A stretch of 64,000 nt of DNA from positions 6,661,580 through 6,725,579 of the forward strand of contig NZ_CP023696.1 of the NCBI RefSeq assembly GCF_008704425.1, read 5' to 3'. Position numbers and translations under genes: made by a program. Under the pieces are notes generated by a model. The model was not told the DNA's origin. It saw nothing but the letters and a program-made list of their open reading frames with translations, and did no database searches. Position 1 is the first letter of the stretch. Each line of letters begins with the position of its first letter. Shown here one piece after another: positions 24,762-33,154 of the stretch. Source of the stretch: Streptomyces fradiae ATCC 10745 = DSM 40063 (GTDB lineage: Bacteria > Actinomycetota > Actinomycetes > Streptomycetales > Streptomycetaceae).

Positions 24762-25712
24762 TCAGCCGGCGAGGCCCCCGGCGAACGGCGCCGCCAGCCA
24801 CCGCTCGACGGCCGGGCGGACGTACTCCGCCAGTACCGGCTGCTGCGGCGCGAGCGCGAGGACGCCGACCGCGCGCAGCATCCCCACGGCGTTCACGCAG
24901 GCCAGCACGTCACCGCGCAGGGTCCGCAGGCCGTTGCGCTCCGCGCCGCGGTTGTAGGCGGCCTCGTGCTCGGGCCCGAAGAAGGCGAGGTCCCACTCGA
25001 CCGGCCCCAGCGTGACCAGCTCGAAGTCCGCGTGGAGGTCTCCGTCCACCCCGGCGATCATGTTGGCCGGCGGCGCGTCACCGTGGACGGGCTGCGACTC
25101 CGTGCCCGGGAACGCCGCCTCGAACGCCGCGCGCGAGCGCACCAGGGGCTCCAGGAGCCGCCACTCCCGGCGCGCCCGGTCCAGCTCGGCCGGGCCGAGG
25201 AGGTCCGGGCGCTCCCCGAGCAGGGCCAGGGCGTCGGTGACGAACCGGGGCTCGGCGGCGGAGAGGAACGGCAGCGGCCCCGGATAGGCGCGGAGCGCGG
25301 CGTGCAGGTCGGCGGTGCGCTCGGCGTTCGCCACGTAGTCGGGTTCCCGGTCCCGGTCCTCCTCGACGTACTGCCAGAACGTCATCGAGAACCCGTCGCG
25401 CCGCACGGGCTCCGGCGGTACGAGCGGGCTCGGCGGGACCACGGGCGTGCCCCGCCGCGCCAGCCACCCCGTCACGTCCAGCTCCGTCCGCTGGCGGCGC
25501 GCGAGCTCGTCGGGGCCCATGTGGGGCGCGAGGACGACGGGGACGCGGACCACGACGGGGGCGGGCGCCAGGTGGACGACAACGGAGAACACGTCGTGGA
25601 GCACCGCCGCCTCCGTCACGGTCAGCCCGAGGGAGCGCCCGGCTCCGACCGCCGCGTCGACGGCGGCGGCGGTGCGGCGGGCGATCCGCCGCGGGGACGG
25701 GGAATCGGCCAT
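24762..25712 (-). CDS. Aminoglycoside phosphotransferase (APH)-family kinase
   Basis: A 316-residue APH/choline-kinase-like enzyme. The catalytic loop is QPVHGDAPPANMI (Asp and Asn of the Brenner motif) and the metal-binding region is ADFELVTLGPVEWDLAFFG. The N-lobe includes VVVRVPVVLAP. ATG 25712 (MADSPSPRRIARRT) is preferred over the long Arg-rich extension to 26123. Members phosphorylate small hydroxylated molecules, not only antibiotics; the substrate is unknown. Placed between the orphan cap protein and the SnoaL-like gene at the edge of the peptide cluster, a tailoring or self-resistance role is possible. Confidence 0.82.
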   Translation of the reverse strand: MADSPSPRRIARRTAAAVDAAVGAGRSLGLTVTEAAVLHDVFSVVVHLAPAPVVVRVPVVLAPHMGPDELARRQRTELDVTGWLARRGTPVVPPSPLVPPEPVRRDGFSMTFWQYVEEDRDREPDYVANAERTADLHAALRAYPGPLPFLSAAEPRFVTDALALLGERPDLLGPAELDRARREWRLLEPLVRSRAAFEAAFPGTESQPVHGDAPPANMIAGVDGDLHADFELVTLGPVEWDLAFFGPEHEAAYNRGAERNGLRTLRGDVLACVNAVGMLRAVGVLALAPQQPVLAEYVRPAVERWLAAPFAGGLAG

Positions 25713-25858
25713 GTACCCGATCGTGTCACGCGGCACCGCCCGTGTCGTCCGCTTCCGCCCGCCCGCCGCGCCGCGTCGCCCGCCGCCCCGGTCGGCACCC
25801 GAGCCGTCCGGGTCGGCACCCGAGCCGTCCGGGGCGGCGCGGGCGCCGGCGCCGGGCG

Positions 25859-26206
25859 TCAGTGGGCGGGGCCGTGGAGGTACGTCGTACGGCGCGAGAT
25901 CCGTCCTCCCTCCAGCAGGTACGTGTCCGCGAAACGCGCCGCGACGGCCCGCCCGTCCCGGTCCGTCCCCGAGAAGGTGCCCCAGCAGGCGGCGGCCTCC
26001 GCGTCGGCGAGGAGCCGTTCGACCGTGTGCCGGCCGGCGGCCACGGGGCGCTCGTGCCGGTAGAACCGCTCGATCCGGGCCAGGCCCACGAGCGGCTCGG
26101 CACCCGGGCGTTCGATGACGCACTGCGGCGCCAGGACGGACGGCAGGTCGTCCCAGCGGCCGTCGTCGATGATGTCCAGCAGCGCCGTCACGGGGGAGGT
26201 GTCCAT
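25859..26206 (-). CDS. SnoaL/NTF2-like protein
   Basis: A 115-residue single-domain NTF2-fold protein (start ATG 26206, ribosome-binding site AAGGAGAAG). Features: VTALLDIIDDGRWDDLPSVLAPQCVIERPG, GLARIERFYRHERPV and ADTYLLEGGRISRRTTYL, the alpha+beta cone used by SnoaL-like cyclases, hydrolases and isomerases. The His/Asp pocket residues cannot be assigned without structure. It lies 116 bp downstream of the ATP-grasp ligase on the same strand and may be the last gene of the peptide operon. Confidence 0.8.
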   Translation of the reverse strand: MDTSPVTALLDIIDDGRWDDLPSVLAPQCVIERPGAEPLVGLARIERFYRHERPVAAGRHTVERLLADAEAAACWGTFSGTDRDGRAVAARFADTYLLEGGRISRRTTYLHGPAH

Positions 26207-26322
26207 CGGCTTCTCCTTGTGCCTCGTCGTCGTCCAGCCGTGTGCCACGCCGGCCTCGGCCGGTCGGCCCGTCATCCGGTCATCCCGCCGGTCTTCCCGT
26301 CACCCGGTCACCCGGTCATCGG

Positions 26323-27687
26323 TCATCTCGGCGTCACGTCATCCCGAGCGTCCGCGTCCCGGCGTCCCGCCGGCGCGTCGTACGGCGGTCGCGCCGCCCC
26401 GTCCTGCCACGCGCCGCAGTCCGCGGCCGCCACGGTCCGCGGGCCGTCGGCGAAGCCGAACTCGTAGCTCAGCTCCCCGAGGGCGCCGCGGATGAGCCGC
26501 ACCATCGCGTCGTGGTCGTCGGCGATCCCCCACACGACGTCCAGCTCACGTGTCATCACCCCGCCGGGCAGCCGCTGCCCGACGCGGGCGAAGACCCGGT
26601 AGCCGCTGACGCCGTCCCGCGCGCGGACCCGTGCGGCCCCGTGCACGCCGAGCAGCCGGCACGGCTCCGTGGGGGCCAGCCCGTTGTGCTGGAAGTGGAC
26701 CCGGCCGGGCCGCAGCCGCCCCACCCCGGGGTGCCTGCCGAGGGCGTGCAGGGCCGCGGCCCTGACCAGGTCCACCCCGCACGCGGTGCGGGCCAGCCCG
26801 TTGACGTGGCCTCCGAGCCGGCCGTTCACCTCGATGATCCTCGGCCCGGCCGGTGTCAGCTTCACCTCCGTGTGCGTCAGGCCGTGCCGTACGCCCACCG
26901 CCCCCAGCGCCCGCGTCACCAGGTCGAGGACCGCCCGCTCCTCGGCCGGCGCGAGATGGTGCGGCCAGTACCGGCCCGGCTCGCGGAACGGCCGTACCAG
27001 CGGCAGCTTCCCGGACACCGCCAGGTGGGCGACCCCGTCCGCGCCGCACAGGCTCTCCACCGACACGTAGTCGCCGAGCGGTCCGCTCGGTCGGCCGGTC
27101 AGGAGCTCCTCCACCACCAGCCGCGGCACGCCCGGCGGGGCGTCCGGCAGACCGGCGAAGACCTCCGCCACGAGGCGGGCGGCCCGCTCCTCCTCGTACA
27201 CGGGGTGGGTGTGGCGGCTCCCCGCCCCCCGCACCGGCTTCACCACGGCGGGCAGCCCGACGGCGGCCAGCGCCGCCGGCCAGTCGGCCGGTGAGGCCAG
27301 GGACGCGTGGCGGACGTCGTCGACCCCCGCGCGGCGCAGCGCCGCACGCTGGAGGGTCTTGTCGGTCAGCAGCAGTGCCGTCGCCGGGCGGTGGTACGGC
27401 AGCTGCGCCGCCTCGGCCAGCGCGGCCGTCGTACGGATCATCAGCTCGCTGAAGGTGGTGATCGCGTCCGGGGCGAGGCGCCGCACCAGGGCGGCGTCCC
27501 GCGCGGCGTCGCCCGTCAGGCCGTGCACGGCGCCGAGCTGCCTCAGGACCGGGCGCATCGCCGCGACGTGCGGGCTGTCGGGCACCAGGAACACGGCGTC
27601 CGCCGTGCCGGCCAGCCCGACGCCCAGCTCGCCGGGGGAGACCGCGCCGTCGTCGTAGACCACCGCCAGCCGGGGCGGGCGCGTCAC
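26323..27687 (-). CDS. ATP-grasp ligase
   Basis: A 454-residue ATP-grasp enzyme. The ATP-binding signatures are VGLPAVVKPVRGAGSRHTHPV and LVVEELLTGR, and the metal-binding loop is GPRIIEVNGRLGGHVNG, with Glu and Asn ligands; the C-terminal part (YRVFARVGQRLPGGVMTREL) follows the pattern of BacD-like amino-acid ligases. GTG 27687 overlaps the stop of the PCP-C gene (GTGA). The family activates a carboxylate as acyl phosphate and joins it to an amine, so it could add an amino acid to the peptide outside the thiotemplate. Substrates are not predictable. Confidence 0.85.
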   Translation of the reverse strand: MTRPPRLAVVYDDGAVSPGELGVGLAGTADAVFLVPDSPHVAAMRPVLRQLGAVHGLTGDAARDAALVRRLAPDAITTFSELMIRTTAALAEAAQLPYHRPATALLLTDKTLQRAALRRAGVDDVRHASLASPADWPAALAAVGLPAVVKPVRGAGSRHTHPVYEEERAARLVAEVFAGLPDAPPGVPRLVVEELLTGRPSGPLGDYVSVESLCGADGVAHLAVSGKLPLVRPFREPGRYWPHHLAPAEERAVLDLVTRALGAVGVRHGLTHTEVKLTPAGPRIIEVNGRLGGHVNGLARTACGVDLVRAAALHALGRHPGVGRLRPGRVHFQHNGLAPTEPCRLLGVHGAARVRARDGVSGYRVFARVGQRLPGGVMTRELDVVWGIADDHDAMVRLIRGALGELSYEFGFADGPRTVAAADCGAWQDGAARPPYDAPAGRRDADARDDVTPR

Positions 27688-29174
27688 GCGCCCACCGCCT
27701 CGGCGAGCGCCCGCCGCAGCAGCTCCGTGTACCGCCCGGCCGTCGCGGGCGGGACGAGGTCCGGGTCGAAGGCCACCACGACCCGGTCGCCGCCCTCGAC
27801 CCCGTCGACCTCGACGTCCACGCGCAGCGGGAAGCTCGGCTTGCCCCGCAGCCGCCAGCCGCCGGTCTCCAGCCCGGTGGCCGCGTCCAGCTCGCGATGG
27901 ACGCCCAGCCGCGTGAAGTTGAGGACCGCGTCGAACGCGGGGCGGCCGAGCCGGTTCTCCAGCCGGGCCAGCGGGTACGCCCGGTACCGGCTGCCGCCGC
28001 GCTCCGCCACCAGCGCCGCCGCCGCCAGGTCCGCCCAGTCGTCCCGCGCCCGGAGCAGCACCGGAAGGGTGTTCAGGTACAGCCCGGCCACCAGGTCGGA
28101 GCCCGGCAGCTCCGGCCGCGTGTTCACCACCAGGCCGGTCACGACCTCGGGCCGCCCCGTCAACTCCGCGAACGCCCGCACATGGGCGGCCAGCGCCAGG
28201 GACTTGAGCGGCACCCGCAGCCGCCGCGCCGCCGCCGTCAGCCCCTCCACCAGCCCGCCGGGCAGCGGGAACCCGGCGGTCTCGCGGGCGTCCGCCGCCC
28301 CGCCGAACCTGCCCCGGTCCGGGAACAGCAGCGACGGCAGCGTCTGGCGGGCCCAGAAACCGGCGGCCTCCGCGGACGCCGACTGCGCCGCCTCCGTCTC
28401 GGCGAAGGCCCGCTCGACACCGTCCGGCAGGGGCGGCAGCGGCACGCCCGCGTACAGCGACATCAGGTCCACGGCCAGCCGGCCCAGGCTCCAGCCGTCG
28501 ACGAGGGTGTGGTGGACCGCCAGCGCCACCCGGAACGCCCCGTCCAGGTCCTGGACACGGCATCGGAACAGCGGCGGCGCGCCCCAGTCGGGCGCGGCGA
28601 GCGGCTCCTCGGGAGGGCCCGCCACCAGCGGCGGCTCCACCGACGACCAGAACAGCTGCGCCGGCACCGAGTACGTGCCCAGATCGAACGACGACCGCAG
28701 CGCCGGGTGCCGCTCGCACAGCGCGGCCAGGGCCCGCCGGAACCGGTCCCCGTCGAGGGCACCGGCGACCTCCCACTCCAGGACCGACACGTACAGGGCG
28801 GGGTCCGTGCTCGTCTCACACAGGTAGACCATGGCGACCTGGAGCGCCGACGCGGGCAGGGCCTCGGCCACCCCGTCCGGCAGCAGGGACAGGTCGGCCG
28901 CGGTCAGCCGGGCGGCCGGCGGGGCGTCGCCGGGCCCACCGGCCGCCGCCCCGGCCAGATGCGCGCCCAGCGCCCGCGGCGTCGGGTGGTACAGCAGCTC
29001 CCGCAGCCCCAGCGGGACACCGCGCTCCGTGGCGTCCGCGACGACCAGCAGGGCCGTCAGGGAGTCGCCGCCCATGGCGTAGAAGTCGTCGTCCGGACCG
29101 ATCTCCTGGCCTTCCAGGCGGCCGCTGAGGACCTCGCACAGCACCGCCGTGATCCGGTCGGCTTCGGACTGCAT
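27684..29174 (-). CDS. NRPS didomain protein: carrier plus condensation
   Basis: A 496-residue free-standing NRPS unit. Residues 1-85 are a PCP with the pantetheine Ser in DDFYAMGGDSLTALLVV; residues 110-495 are a condensation domain with the catalytic ALAVHHTLVDGWSLG (HHxxxDG). There is no adenylation domain, so its carrier must be loaded in trans or accept a chain. ATG 29174 follows AGGAGG at proper spacing. It lies 48 bp after the P450 and overlaps the ATP-grasp gene. The natural reading is that it joins a P450-modified aminoacyl group from the A-PCP protein to the growing chain. Confidence 0.88.
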   Translation of the reverse strand: MQSEADRITAVLCEVLSGRLEGQEIGPDDDFYAMGGDSLTALLVVADATERGVPLGLRELLYHPTPRALGAHLAGAAAGGPGDAPPAARLTAADLSLLPDGVAEALPASALQVAMVYLCETSTDPALYVSVLEWEVAGALDGDRFRRALAALCERHPALRSSFDLGTYSVPAQLFWSSVEPPLVAGPPEEPLAAPDWGAPPLFRCRVQDLDGAFRVALAVHHTLVDGWSLGRLAVDLMSLYAGVPLPPLPDGVERAFAETEAAQSASAEAAGFWARQTLPSLLFPDRGRFGGAADARETAGFPLPGGLVEGLTAAARRLRVPLKSLALAAHVRAFAELTGRPEVVTGLVVNTRPELPGSDLVAGLYLNTLPVLLRARDDWADLAAAALVAERGGSRYRAYPLARLENRLGRPAFDAVLNFTRLGVHRELDAATGLETGGWRLRGKPSFPLRVDVEVDGVEGGDRVVVAFDPDLVPPATAGRYTELLRRALAEAVGA

Positions 29175-29222
29175 CGTTCCTCCTGCTCCAGTGGCTGCTA
29201 CGGGATTCCGGGCCGGGGCGCC

Positions 29223-30461
29223 TCAGTCGCGCCGCGGCCGGGTGCGGACCGGCAGCTCCGCCAGCCCCGCGACGAAGTTCGAGACGAGGGGCCGCGGCCG
29301 GCCCGCGGGGCGGAACTCCTCGACCGCGTCGAGCGCCTCCTCGAAGAAGATCCGCAGGGTGAGCCGGCTCACGGCGGCGCCCAGGCAGTAGTGCGGCCCG
29401 AAGCCGAAGGCGAGGTGCCGGTTGTCGGTCCGCCGGACGTCGAACCGGTACGGGTCCGCGAAGACCCGCTCGTCCCGGTTGGCCGAGCCCACCCACACCG
29501 CCACCGCGTCACCCGCCGGTACGACGCCGCCGCTCAGTTCGGCGTCCACCACCGCGTACCGCAGGAAGCTGCTCGCCGGCGAGGTCCAGCGCAGCCCCTC
29601 CTCCACCAGCCCGGGAACCAGGGAGCGGTCCTCCCGCACGGCCGCGTACTGCTCCGGATGCTCCATCAGCGCCAGCACCGTGCCCGCGACCGCGTGCGGT
29701 GTCGTCGCGTTGGCGCCCAGGAGCATGCTGTAGCAGTTGACGACGGCCTCCTCGTCCGACAGGGGGCCCTCGTCCGTCCGCATCGACAGCAGCAACCGGA
29801 CCGCGTCCTCGCCCTCGGTGCCCCGGCGGCGCGCGACCAGGTCGGTGAAGTAGGCGAACAACCGGTGGTGGGCGACCGCCAGGGTGGCGCCGGCGCTCGC
29901 CACCCGGAAGTCCGGGTCCTCCGGGGCGGCGGCCATGCCCGTCCAGTGCAGCAGCCGCTCCCCGTCCTCCTCGGGCAGGTCCATCAGGGCGCCGGCGACG
30001 GCCATCGGCAACAGCCCGGCCCGCCGGGCCAGGTCCCACCGCCCCTCACGGGCCGCCGGGGCGAGCACGCTCCGCACGGCGCGGCGGACCCGGTCCTCGG
30101 CGGCGTGCAGCGCCGGCCCGGCGAAGAGCCGGTTCAGCGGGCGGCGCAGCGCCGTGTGGCGCGGCGGGTCGGTGGCGACCAGCATCCGCCCGGACGCCGC
30201 GTCCGGGGTCCCGAGCTGCATCAGCAGGCTGCCGCGCTCGGAGGTGAACGTACGGTGCTCGCCGAGGACCCGGCAGGCGTCGGCGTGCCGGGTCACCGAC
30301 CAGAAGGCCCGCCCGTCGGGCAGCGTCTGGCGGTGCAGCGGGGCGTGCTCCCGCATGCGCGCCCACACCGCGTGCGGATCGCCCTCGCCGTGGAAGCGCG
30401 GGTCGAACAGGTCGACGCCCTCCAGTCCCGCCTCGGCCGGGCGTCCGGAACCGTCCCTCAT
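29223..30461 (-). CDS. Cytochrome P450 (peptide tailoring)
   Basis: A 412-residue P450. Haem loop FGFGPHYCLG with the axial Cys, ExxR in EEGLRWTSP, and an I-helix reading LLGANATTPHAVAG, where Ala-Thr-Thr replaces the usual Gly-x-(D/E)-T-T. Its ATG at 30461 overlaps the stop of the A-PCP gene (ATGA) and it precedes the PCP-C gene, so it is embedded between carrier-protein genes. Such P450s often hydroxylate the beta-carbon of a carrier-bound amino acid; valine on the neighbouring A-PCP is the likeliest substrate. Partner ferredoxin is not encoded in this operon. Confidence 0.9.
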   Translation of the reverse strand: MRDGSGRPAEAGLEGVDLFDPRFHGEGDPHAVWARMREHAPLHRQTLPDGRAFWSVTRHADACRVLGEHRTFTSERGSLLMQLGTPDAASGRMLVATDPPRHTALRRPLNRLFAGPALHAAEDRVRRAVRSVLAPAAREGRWDLARRAGLLPMAVAGALMDLPEEDGERLLHWTGMAAAPEDPDFRVASAGATLAVAHHRLFAYFTDLVARRRGTEGEDAVRLLLSMRTDEGPLSDEEAVVNCYSMLLGANATTPHAVAGTVLALMEHPEQYAAVREDRSLVPGLVEEGLRWTSPASSFLRYAVVDAELSGGVVPAGDAVAVWVGSANRDERVFADPYRFDVRRTDNRHLAFGFGPHYCLGAAVSRLTLRIFFEEALDAVEEFRPAGRPRPLVSNFVAGLAELPVRTRPRRD

Positions 30462-32422
30462 ACCGCGGCCCGCCCCTTCTCGACGGCCCCGGCCAGCCCG
30501 GCCGGCGTCGGGTCCAGGTAGAAGTCGAGGGGCGACACCTCGACGCCGTACTCCCGCCGCAGCTCCTCGATGATCCGCACGGCCAGCAGGGAATCGCCGC
30601 CCAGCTCGAAGAAGTCGTCGTCCGCGCCGACCCCGGTCATGCCGAGCCGGTCGGCCCAGAGCCCGGCCACCGCCCGCTCCAGAGCGTTCCCCGGTTCCCG
30701 GTAGGCGGCGTTGACGTCGGGGCGCGCGACGGGGCCGGCCTGCTCCAGGGCCGCCCGGTCGACCTTGCCGTTCGGGGTCAGCGGCAGCGCCTTCACCGGC
30801 ACGATCAGCGAGGGGACGGCGTACGCCGGGAGCCGCTCGGCCAGCCCGCGGCGCAGTTCGAGCACCGACGTGTCCGCCGCCGTCACGACATGGGCGACCA
30901 GCCGCCGCTCCACCGCCGCCGCGCCGCCGTCGCCTGCGCCTGGCACCGCGGGGGCGACGACGGCGGCCCGTACGACGCCGGGGTGCTCCAGGAGGGCGGC
31001 GGCGACCTCCCCGGGTTCCACGCGGAACCCCCGCACCTTCACCTGGTCGTCGGCCCGCCCGGCGAACTCCAGCACGCCCCCCACCCGCCGCGCCAGGTCC
31101 CCGGTCCGGTACATGCGGGTGCCGGGCGGCCCGAACGGGTCGGCGACGAAGCGGGCGGCCGTGGCGGCGGGCGCGCCCAGGTACCCGTGGGCGAGCCCGG
31201 CGCCCGCCGCGTACACCTCCCCGACCTGCCCGTCGGGCACCGGCCGCAGTTCCCCGTCCAGCAGGCGGACGGCCGTGCCGCGGACCGCCGTGCCGATGGG
31301 CACGGTCGCCCCGACCGGTCCGCGCACCGGATGGCAGCAGGTGAACGTGGTGTTCTCGGTCGGGCCGTAGCCGTTGACGACGGTCGCTCCGGGCAGGGCC
31401 CGCACCGCGCGGTCCACGTGGGGTGCCGACAGGACGTCGCCGCCCGCCAGCAGCAGCCGCAGCGCGGGCAGGTCCCGCAGGCCCTCGTCGACGGCGAGGT
31501 GGAACAGGCCGGCGGTCAGCCACATGACGGTCACCCGCTCGGTCCGCGCGAAGTCCAGCAGTCCGGGCACGGACAGGTCGCCCGGCGGAGCGACGGCCAG
31601 CCGGGCGCCGTTGAGCAGCGCCCCCCAGATCTCCAGCGTCGAGGCGTCGAAGGCCACCGGTGCGAAACCGAGGAACGTGTCCTCGGGCCGCGCGTCGAGG
31701 AGGGGGTTGCCGACGACCAGCCGCACCACCGCGCGGTGCGGCACGCAGACGCCCTTGGGGCGCCCCGTGGACCCGGAGGTGTAGGCGACGTACGCGACGT
31801 CCTCCGGCCCCACGGCGACCGGTGCGGGGGAGCCGGGACCCGCGACGGCCACAGAAGCCGCACCGGCACCCGCACCGGCCCCGGCACCCGCACCGGACGC
31901 AGCGGTACCGGCCCCGGCCGCACCGGCCCCGGCCGCACCGGCCCCGGCCGGATCGGCGCCCCCAAGGCCCCCGGAAGCCTCCTCGACCGCGAGGACCACA
32001 GGCGCCGCGGCGGCCTCGGCCTCGCCCCCGCGGGCCTCGGCGGAGCCGGACGGGGCCGGCCCGCCCGGGGCCTCCACCACCCGGTACGCGGGGAAGTCCC
32101 CGGGTCCTGGGACACGGTCCGCCAGCAGCACCCGCGCGCCCGCGTCGGCGAGCATCGCCCGCTGCCGCGCCGGAGGCTGCCGGGGGTCGAGCGCGAGGTA
32201 GGCGGCGCCCGCCTTGAGGACGGCCAGGAGCAGGACCGCCGTGTGCGGCGAGCGGCCGCACAGGACGCCGACGACGTCACCGGGGCGCGCCCCGGCGGCG
32301 GCGAGCCGGCGGGCGAGCCGGTCGGTGCGCCCGTCGAGTTCCGCGTAGGTGAGCGTGCCGACCGCCGGCCGGTCCGGTGCCGTACGGGCCCGCTCGGCGA
32401 AGACCGAGACGATGGTGTCCAC
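30458..32422 (-). CDS. NRPS adenylation-carrier didomain, predicted valine-activating
   Basis: A 654-residue A-PCP protein. The A domain has YTSGSTGRPKG (A3), FDASTLEIWG (A4), NGYGPTEN (A5), YRTGDLAR (A7) and PNGKVDR (A10); the PCP Ser is in DDFFELGGDSLLAVRI. Hand-extracted specificity residues read D-A-L-W-L-G-G-T-F-K, which fits the valine code group (DAFWIGGTFK type). Residues about 145-205, between A2 and A3, are a Gly/Ala-rich low-complexity insert encoded by CCGGCACCGGCC-like repeats. GTG 32422 lies 3 nt after the thioesterase stop. It probably supplies Val to the adjacent P450 and PCP-C protein. Confidence 0.9.
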   Translation of the reverse strand: MDTIVSVFAERARTAPDRPAVGTLTYAELDGRTDRLARRLAAAGARPGDVVGVLCGRSPHTAVLLLAVLKAGAAYLALDPRQPPARQRAMLADAGARVLLADRVPGPGDFPAYRVVEAPGGPAPSGSAEARGGEAEAAAAPVVLAVEEASGGLGGADPAGAGAAGAGAAGAGTAASGAGAGAGAGAGAASVAVAGPGSPAPVAVGPEDVAYVAYTSGSTGRPKGVCVPHRAVVRLVVGNPLLDARPEDTFLGFAPVAFDASTLEIWGALLNGARLAVAPPGDLSVPGLLDFARTERVTVMWLTAGLFHLAVDEGLRDLPALRLLLAGGDVLSAPHVDRAVRALPGATVVNGYGPTENTTFTCCHPVRGPVGATVPIGTAVRGTAVRLLDGELRPVPDGQVGEVYAAGAGLAHGYLGAPAATAARFVADPFGPPGTRMYRTGDLARRVGGVLEFAGRADDQVKVRGFRVEPGEVAAALLEHPGVVRAAVVAPAVPGAGDGGAAAVERRLVAHVVTAADTSVLELRRGLAERLPAYAVPSLIVPVKALPLTPNGKVDRAALEQAGPVARPDVNAAYREPGNALERAVAGLWADRLGMTGVGADDDFFELGGDSLLAVRIIEELRREYGVEVSPLDFYLDPTPAGLAGAVEKGRAAV

Positions 32423-32425
32423 GGG

Positions 32426-33154
32426 TCAGGCCTCCTGGAGAAGGGTGAGCAGTTCGGCGGGGGCGTTGAGGAACGCGTAGTGCCCGCCGGGCAGTTCGCG
32501 GAAGCGCACGTCGGAGGCGTAGCCCTCCCAGTCCCGCAGCAGGAGCAGGTCCACCTCCGGGTCGGACGACCAGTTCACGACGGTGATCCGGGTCCGGGGC
32601 AGGACGGCCGCGCGCCGGCGGTAGACCCGGTTGCTCTCCAGGTCCTGGTGGAGCACCGAGAGGGTGAGCTCGATCAGCAGCGGGTGCGGCTCGCCGCCCC
32701 GGGCCTCGACGATCGCGGCCAGCTCCGCCGACAGCTCCCCGTCGCTCAGGGAGAGGAAGCGGTCGTGCGGGCAGTGGTGGGGCGGGGCCTGCGCCGACAC
32801 CACCAGGTGCGCCGGGGCGGGCAGTCCGGCCCCCGACAGCCGGAGCGCCGCCTCGTACGCCGGCAGCACGCCTGCGCAGTGGCCGAAGAACGCGAAGGGC
32901 CGGTCGAAGTACGGCAGCAGCGGCTCCACCAGGTCCTCCGCGAGGGCCTGGTACGTCTGGAAGTGCGGTTCCCGGATGCGGTTCTCCCGCGCCGGGAGCT
33001 GGATGGGGCACACCTCCGTGCCGCCGGGGCCGTCCAGCCAGCGCGGCCAGCGGCTGAACATCGATGCCCCCACCCCCGAGTACGGGAAGCAGAACACGCG
33101 CGCGGCGGCGTCCCCGGCGGGACGGCGCAGCAGCCAGGGCGGGAAGCCGGTCAT
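32426..33154 (-). CDS. Type II thioesterase with Cys nucleophile
   Basis: A 242-residue external thioesterase of the RifR/GrsT type, which clears misloaded carrier proteins. Typical blocks: RVFCFPYSGVGASMFSRW, PIQLPARENRIREP, AFFGHCAGVLPAYE and PGGHYAFLN. The nucleophile elbow is GHCAG, with Cys (TGC) where nearly all members have Ser (GHSMG). His in GGHYAF and Asp in SSDPEVDL complete the triad. ATG 33154 overlaps the stop of the MFS gene. The substitution may change substrate or reaction, as seen in some Cys-type thioesterases; a base-level error is the alternative. Confidence 0.88.
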   Translation of the reverse strand: MTGFPPWLLRRPAGDAAARVFCFPYSGVGASMFSRWPRWLDGPGGTEVCPIQLPARENRIREPHFQTYQALAEDLVEPLLPYFDRPFAFFGHCAGVLPAYEAALRLSGAGLPAPAHLVVSAQAPPHHCPHDRFLSLSDGELSAELAAIVEARGGEPHPLLIELTLSVLHQDLESNRVYRRRAAVLPRTRITVVNWSSDPEVDLLLLRDWEGYASDVRFRELPGGHYAFLNAPAELLTLLQEA

